NCBI GenBank assembly: GCA_945836355.1
Contig: CAMALD010000033.1
Location: forward strand, 1-9,293
Length of the DNA: 9,293 nucleotides
Direction of reading: 5' to 3'
From: an uncultured Lachnospiraceae bacterium
GTDB taxonomy: Bacteria > Bacillota > Clostridia > Lachnospirales > Lachnospiraceae
Shown: positions 7,656 to 9,293 of the stretch, piece by piece
Numbering within the stretch: position 1 is the first letter of the stretch
Layout of the letters: every line of letters begins with the position of its first letter
Program-made: the position numbers and the translations under genes
Notes under the pieces: model-generated
Databases searched by the model: none
Seen by the model: only the letters and a program-made list of their open reading frames with translations
What the model was told of the DNA's origin: nothing

Positions 7656-7693
7656 CTTATCGTTTTCTTATCGCTTTCATATCGTTTTCCTCT
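7650..7693. repeat. Four tandem 11-base repeats after the terminator
   Basis: Units begin at 7650, 7661, 7672 and 7683: CGTTTTCTTAT twice exactly, then CGCTTTCATAT and CGTTTTCCTCT with two differences each. The first unit includes the T-tract of the terminator, so the array looks like local duplication of it. It fills most of the 81-base gap between the two convergent genes. Confidence 0.75.
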
Positions 7694-7722
7694 CCGATAC
7701 CTTCCCTTCCTCTGCCCGGACT

Positions 7723-9003
7723 CTATTCTCCCGGCTCCATCCGGCTTTCATCGCGCTTCAGCAGCCTCCGGTATGTCAGGTCAATCAAAAACGCCCCAAG
7801 AGGCGCCGTAATCAGAATCGCCAGCACCGCCACGGTCAGCACCGCATTGCCGCAGCCCAGCCCCATCGCCAGCGGGACACCCCCGATTGCAGCCTGCACG
7901 GTCGCCTTCGGCATATAGGCAATCATGCTGAACAATCTTTCTCTGCCGGTCAGCTCTGTGCGCAGCAGACAGAGAAACACGCCAAGCATCCGAAACGCCA
8001 GCACGCCGAAAATCAAAAGCACGGCTGCAGCGCCTGCCCCGGCTGCGTAGTCCAGATCGACCGTCGCGCCTACTAAGATAAACAACAGCAGCTCCGCACC
8101 AACCCAGAGCTTATTAAAGCGCACCGCAAGGCGGTCTGCCGCCACCCGCCTTTTTTCCCTTAGCATAATTCCTACTGCCATAATCGCAATCAGCGCGGAA
8201 AACGGCACATACTGTGAACACTTACTCTCCACTGCATCAAGAAGAAAGAAGGTGCTCATGAGGATAATCATTTTCACGGTATCGCGGATATGTACCTTCT
8301 CGAAATACAGGGCAAACAAACGTCCCAAAAGCAGACCGACGGCAACACCAAGCAGAATGGATACCGGGATTTTGACAAGGTCCGTCCAGGACACCGCCGG
8401 GACCGTACCGGCAACTGTACCCACTGCCCGGCTCGCACCTGCACTTGTCTTCCCTGCAGCCACTCCTGCTGCCTCCACCCTCCGGGCAAGATTGCTGAAA
8501 ATCGAAAACAGCACAATGACAAACACATCATCCACCGAGGCAGCCGCCAGAATCATCTGCGGGATGCCCTTCTTCGTGCCGTAGCCCTCCTCCATCAGCC
8601 GTATCATCTTCGGTACAATCACTGCCGGAGACACCGCCGCGATAACCGCGCCCATCACCAGGGCATCCTCCACCGAAATGCCCATCAGCCTCGGAGCCAG
8701 CAGCACCATTCCAAGCATCTCAAAGCACGCCGGCACAAAGCACATCAGTACCGCCGGACGCCCCACCCTTTTCAGGTCTGAAATATCCAGCGACAACCCG
8801 GCGCGCGTCAGAATGATAATCAGCGCAATCCGCCGCAGCTCCGACGAAATATCCAGAATATGCCCGTCAATCAAATCCAGCATTTGCGGTCCGAGTAAAA
8901 TCCCGACAAGAAGCATTCCAAACAGCGCAGGCAGCCGCAGCCGCTTGCACAGCCATCCCACGGCAATACCGCAAAGCATCATTAGTGCCAGACTAAATAA
9001 CAT
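7723..9003 (-). CDS. Cation:proton antiporter (CPA superfamily), probably fluoride-responsive
   Basis: A 426-residue inner-membrane exchanger with about 11-12 hydrophobic segments. Family features are LPALFGMLLVGILLGP (residues 24-39), ILTRAGLSLD (64-73), AVSPAVIVPKM (123-133, the broken helix), the ion-binding pair VDDVF with Asp158-Asp159, and PKATVQAAIGG with Lys366. A DD pair rather than ND resembles the electrogenic CPA2 type (NapA, NhaA). Residues about 171-205 form a long Ala/Gly/Ser-rich cytoplasmic or periplasmic loop. The frame is open up to an ATG at 9081, but that codon lies inside the leader terminator. The ATG at 9003 has AAGGGG seven bases upstream; the ATG at 9009 has almost no spacing. 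The gene sits behind a fluoride-type riboswitch, so it is probably induced by fluoride and helps in resistance or in restoring ion and pH balance. The transported ion is not shown by the sequence. It is visibly more GC-rich than its neighbours. Confidence 0.9.
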   Translation of the reverse strand: MLFSLALMMLCGIAVGWLCKRLRLPALFGMLLVGILLGPQMLDLIDGHILDISSELRRIALIIILTRAGLSLDISDLKRVGRPAVLMCFVPACFEMLGMVLLAPRLMGISVEDALVMGAVIAAVSPAVIVPKMIRLMEEGYGTKKGIPQMILAAASVDDVFVIVLFSIFSNLARRVEAAGVAAGKTSAGASRAVGTVAGTVPAVSWTDLVKIPVSILLGVAVGLLLGRLFALYFEKVHIRDTVKMIILMSTFFLLDAVESKCSQYVPFSALIAIMAVGIMLREKRRVAADRLAVRFNKLWVGAELLLFILVGATVDLDYAAGAGAAAVLLIFGVLAFRMLGVFLCLLRTELTGRERLFSMIAYMPKATVQAAIGGVPLAMGLGCGNAVLTVAVLAILITAPLGAFLIDLTYRRLLKRDESRMEPGE

Positions 9004-9010
9004 ACCCATT

Positions 9011-9016
9011 CCCCTT
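9011..9016 (-). promoter_or_regulatory. Ribosome binding site deciding the antiporter start
   Basis: AAGGGG on the - strand is seven bases before the ATG at 9003 and only one base before the ATG at 9009. The first is the usual spacing, so translation probably begins MLFSLALMM. Confidence 0.6.
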
Positions 9017-9048
9017 TTCCAAAATATTGAATCCCGCTCGCAGCGATT

Positions 9049-9118
9049 TCCTAAAATGCAAAAAGCCGACTTCCCCTGCACAGCGCAGAAGTCATCAGCT
9101 TCATCAGCGGTTTTAGGA
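9049..9118 (-). repeat. 8-bp inverted repeat bracketing the aptamer 3' half and terminator
   Basis: UCCUAAAA (9118-9111) is perfectly complementary to UUUUAGGA (9056-9049), which lies just past the terminator U-tract. The first arm overlaps the extra hairpin and the AAAC joining strand of the aptamer, so this pairing could form only after read-through. It may fold the leader after the decision is made; a chance match is possible. Confidence 0.45.
9060..9100 (-). terminator. Riboswitch expression-platform terminator
   Basis: On the - strand, GACUUC (9093-9088) pairs with GAAGUC (9073-9068). The stem is lengthened on the loop side by UGC/GCA (9087-9085 with 9079-9077, a GGG bulge on one side) and at the base by AGC/GCU (9100-9098 with 9066-9064). 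UUUUU at 9064-9060 follows. The GACUUC arm is also the strand needed for the aptamer pseudoknot, so the two structures exclude each other: terminated without ligand, read through with ligand. Confidence 0.8.
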
Positions 9119-9146
9119 TAAACCTACGGGAGAACCTCATTCCCTT
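9088..9146 (-). promoter_or_regulatory. Fluoride (crcB-type) riboswitch aptamer
   Basis: Read on the - strand. The first stem is GGGA (9144-9141) with UCCC (9131-9128), enclosing the loop AUGAGGUUC, very like GAUGAGGCCC of the Thermotoga petrophila aptamer and GAUGGAGUUC of Bacillus cereus. An extra hairpin UAGG/CCUA (9126-9123 with 9117-9114) follows, then the AAAC joining strand (9113-9110), a small stem GCU-GAUGA-AGC (9108-9098) and UGAUGACUUC (9097-9088), the conserved 3' strand. The pseudoknot GAGGU (9138-9134) with ACUUC (9092-9088) gives five pairs, one of them G-U. The transcript predicted from the promoter starts within a few bases of the first stem. Family recognition rests on motif and architecture seen by eye; the extra hairpin between the first stem and AAAC makes this a slightly longer version. 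Confidence 0.85.
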
Positions 9147-9152
9147 GTTTTT

Positions 9153-9181
9153 AATATAATCAACGTAATACCTTTTGTCAA
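9153..9181 (-). promoter_or_regulatory. Promoter of the riboswitch-antiporter transcript
   Basis: On the - strand, a perfect TTGACA (9176-9181), a 17-base spacer and TATATT (9153-9158). The predicted start is about 9146, immediately before the aptamer. The leader to the start codon is about 143 bases. Confidence 0.85.
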
Positions 9182-9280
9182 GCAGATTTCTCTTGCTTGA
9201 GTTTCTGCATTTTTTCACTGCTTAGTCATTACAGAAAACACGGTACAAACTGCGAAAACTCAAGTATTTCTCTTGACAAA
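9174..9280. repeat. Nested inverted and direct repeats upstream of the antiporter promoter
   Basis: Outer arms TTTGTCAAG (9174-9182) and CTTGACAAA (9272-9280) are exact inverted copies. Inner arms CTTGAGTTTCTGCA (9196-9209) and TGCGAAAACTCAAG (9251-9264) match at 12 of 14 positions. ATTTCTCTTG occurs directly repeated at 9186-9195 and 9266-9275. The left outer arm contains the antiporter -35 box; the right outer arm carries TTGACA on the + strand, a possible -35 of a divergent promoter whose -10 would lie past the window edge. No gene is visible in 9182-9293. Confidence 0.65.
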
Positions 9281-9293
9281 GCGGGGAAATCCG

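Noticed and set aside
9092..9108. CTGATGA twice on the - strand, suggesting a hammerhead ribozyme core
   Set aside because: No GAAA follows a stem II in the right place and no cleavage-site stem is present. The same bases are explained better by the small stem and 3' strand of the fluoride aptamer.
9060..9146. Sodium- or lithium-sensing riboswitch, which would also suit an antiporter
   Set aside because: The sequence pieces match the fluoride aptamer as I know it from T. petrophila and B. cereus; I see no specific match to the other classes, though I cannot recall their full consensus.
9273..9293. A + strand promoter at the right edge starting with TTGACA
   Set aside because: Only the -35 is present; the -10 would be outside the window, so it is mentioned in the repeat entry but not listed as a promoter.

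Overview
The window looks like chromosomal DNA from an anaerobic Firmicute of the Clostridia, most plausibly Lachnospiraceae. This is inferred from protein style, moderate GC, strong AGGAGG-type ribosome sites and sigma-A-like promoters, not from any marker gene. It holds seven protein genes and no rRNA, tRNA, CRISPR array or insertion sequence that I can see.

Layout from left to right: (1) a + strand gene for a PIN/NYN-like nuclease-fold protein with a long Lys/Ala/Glu-rich histone-H1-like linker and a conserved C-terminal segment. It ends at a strong hairpin shared with (2) a - strand pair, transaldolase (FSA/TalC-like) followed by transketolase, the non-oxidative pentose phosphate enzymes, separated by 28 nt. 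(3) Upstream of them on the same strand is a Sir2-family NAD-dependent protein deacylase with its own promoter. (4) Divergent from the sirtuin is a + strand pair: an L-cysteine desulfidase-like (CyuA/UPF0597) gene and, 13 nt later, a TtcA-family tRNA thiolation gene. The two suggest a sulfide-supply to tRNA-thiolation link. This pair ends at a hairpin whose loop holds the last stop codon. (5) Convergent to it is a - strand cation:proton antiporter gene.

The most notable element is the antiporter leader. On the - strand, a consensus promoter starts transcription just before an RNA that matches the fluoride (crcB) riboswitch fold: an AUGAGGUUCUCCC hairpin loop, an AAAC joining strand and a GCUGAUGACUUC segment that can form the pseudoknot. 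An overlapping intrinsic terminator competes for the same pseudoknot strand. The antiporter is therefore probably a fluoride-induced member of the CPA superfamily. The riboswitch also shows that the long N-terminal extension of the open frame is not translated; the real start is near 9003. Upstream of the promoter is a nested inverted/direct repeat cluster of unknown role, and a possible outward-facing promoter at the right edge.
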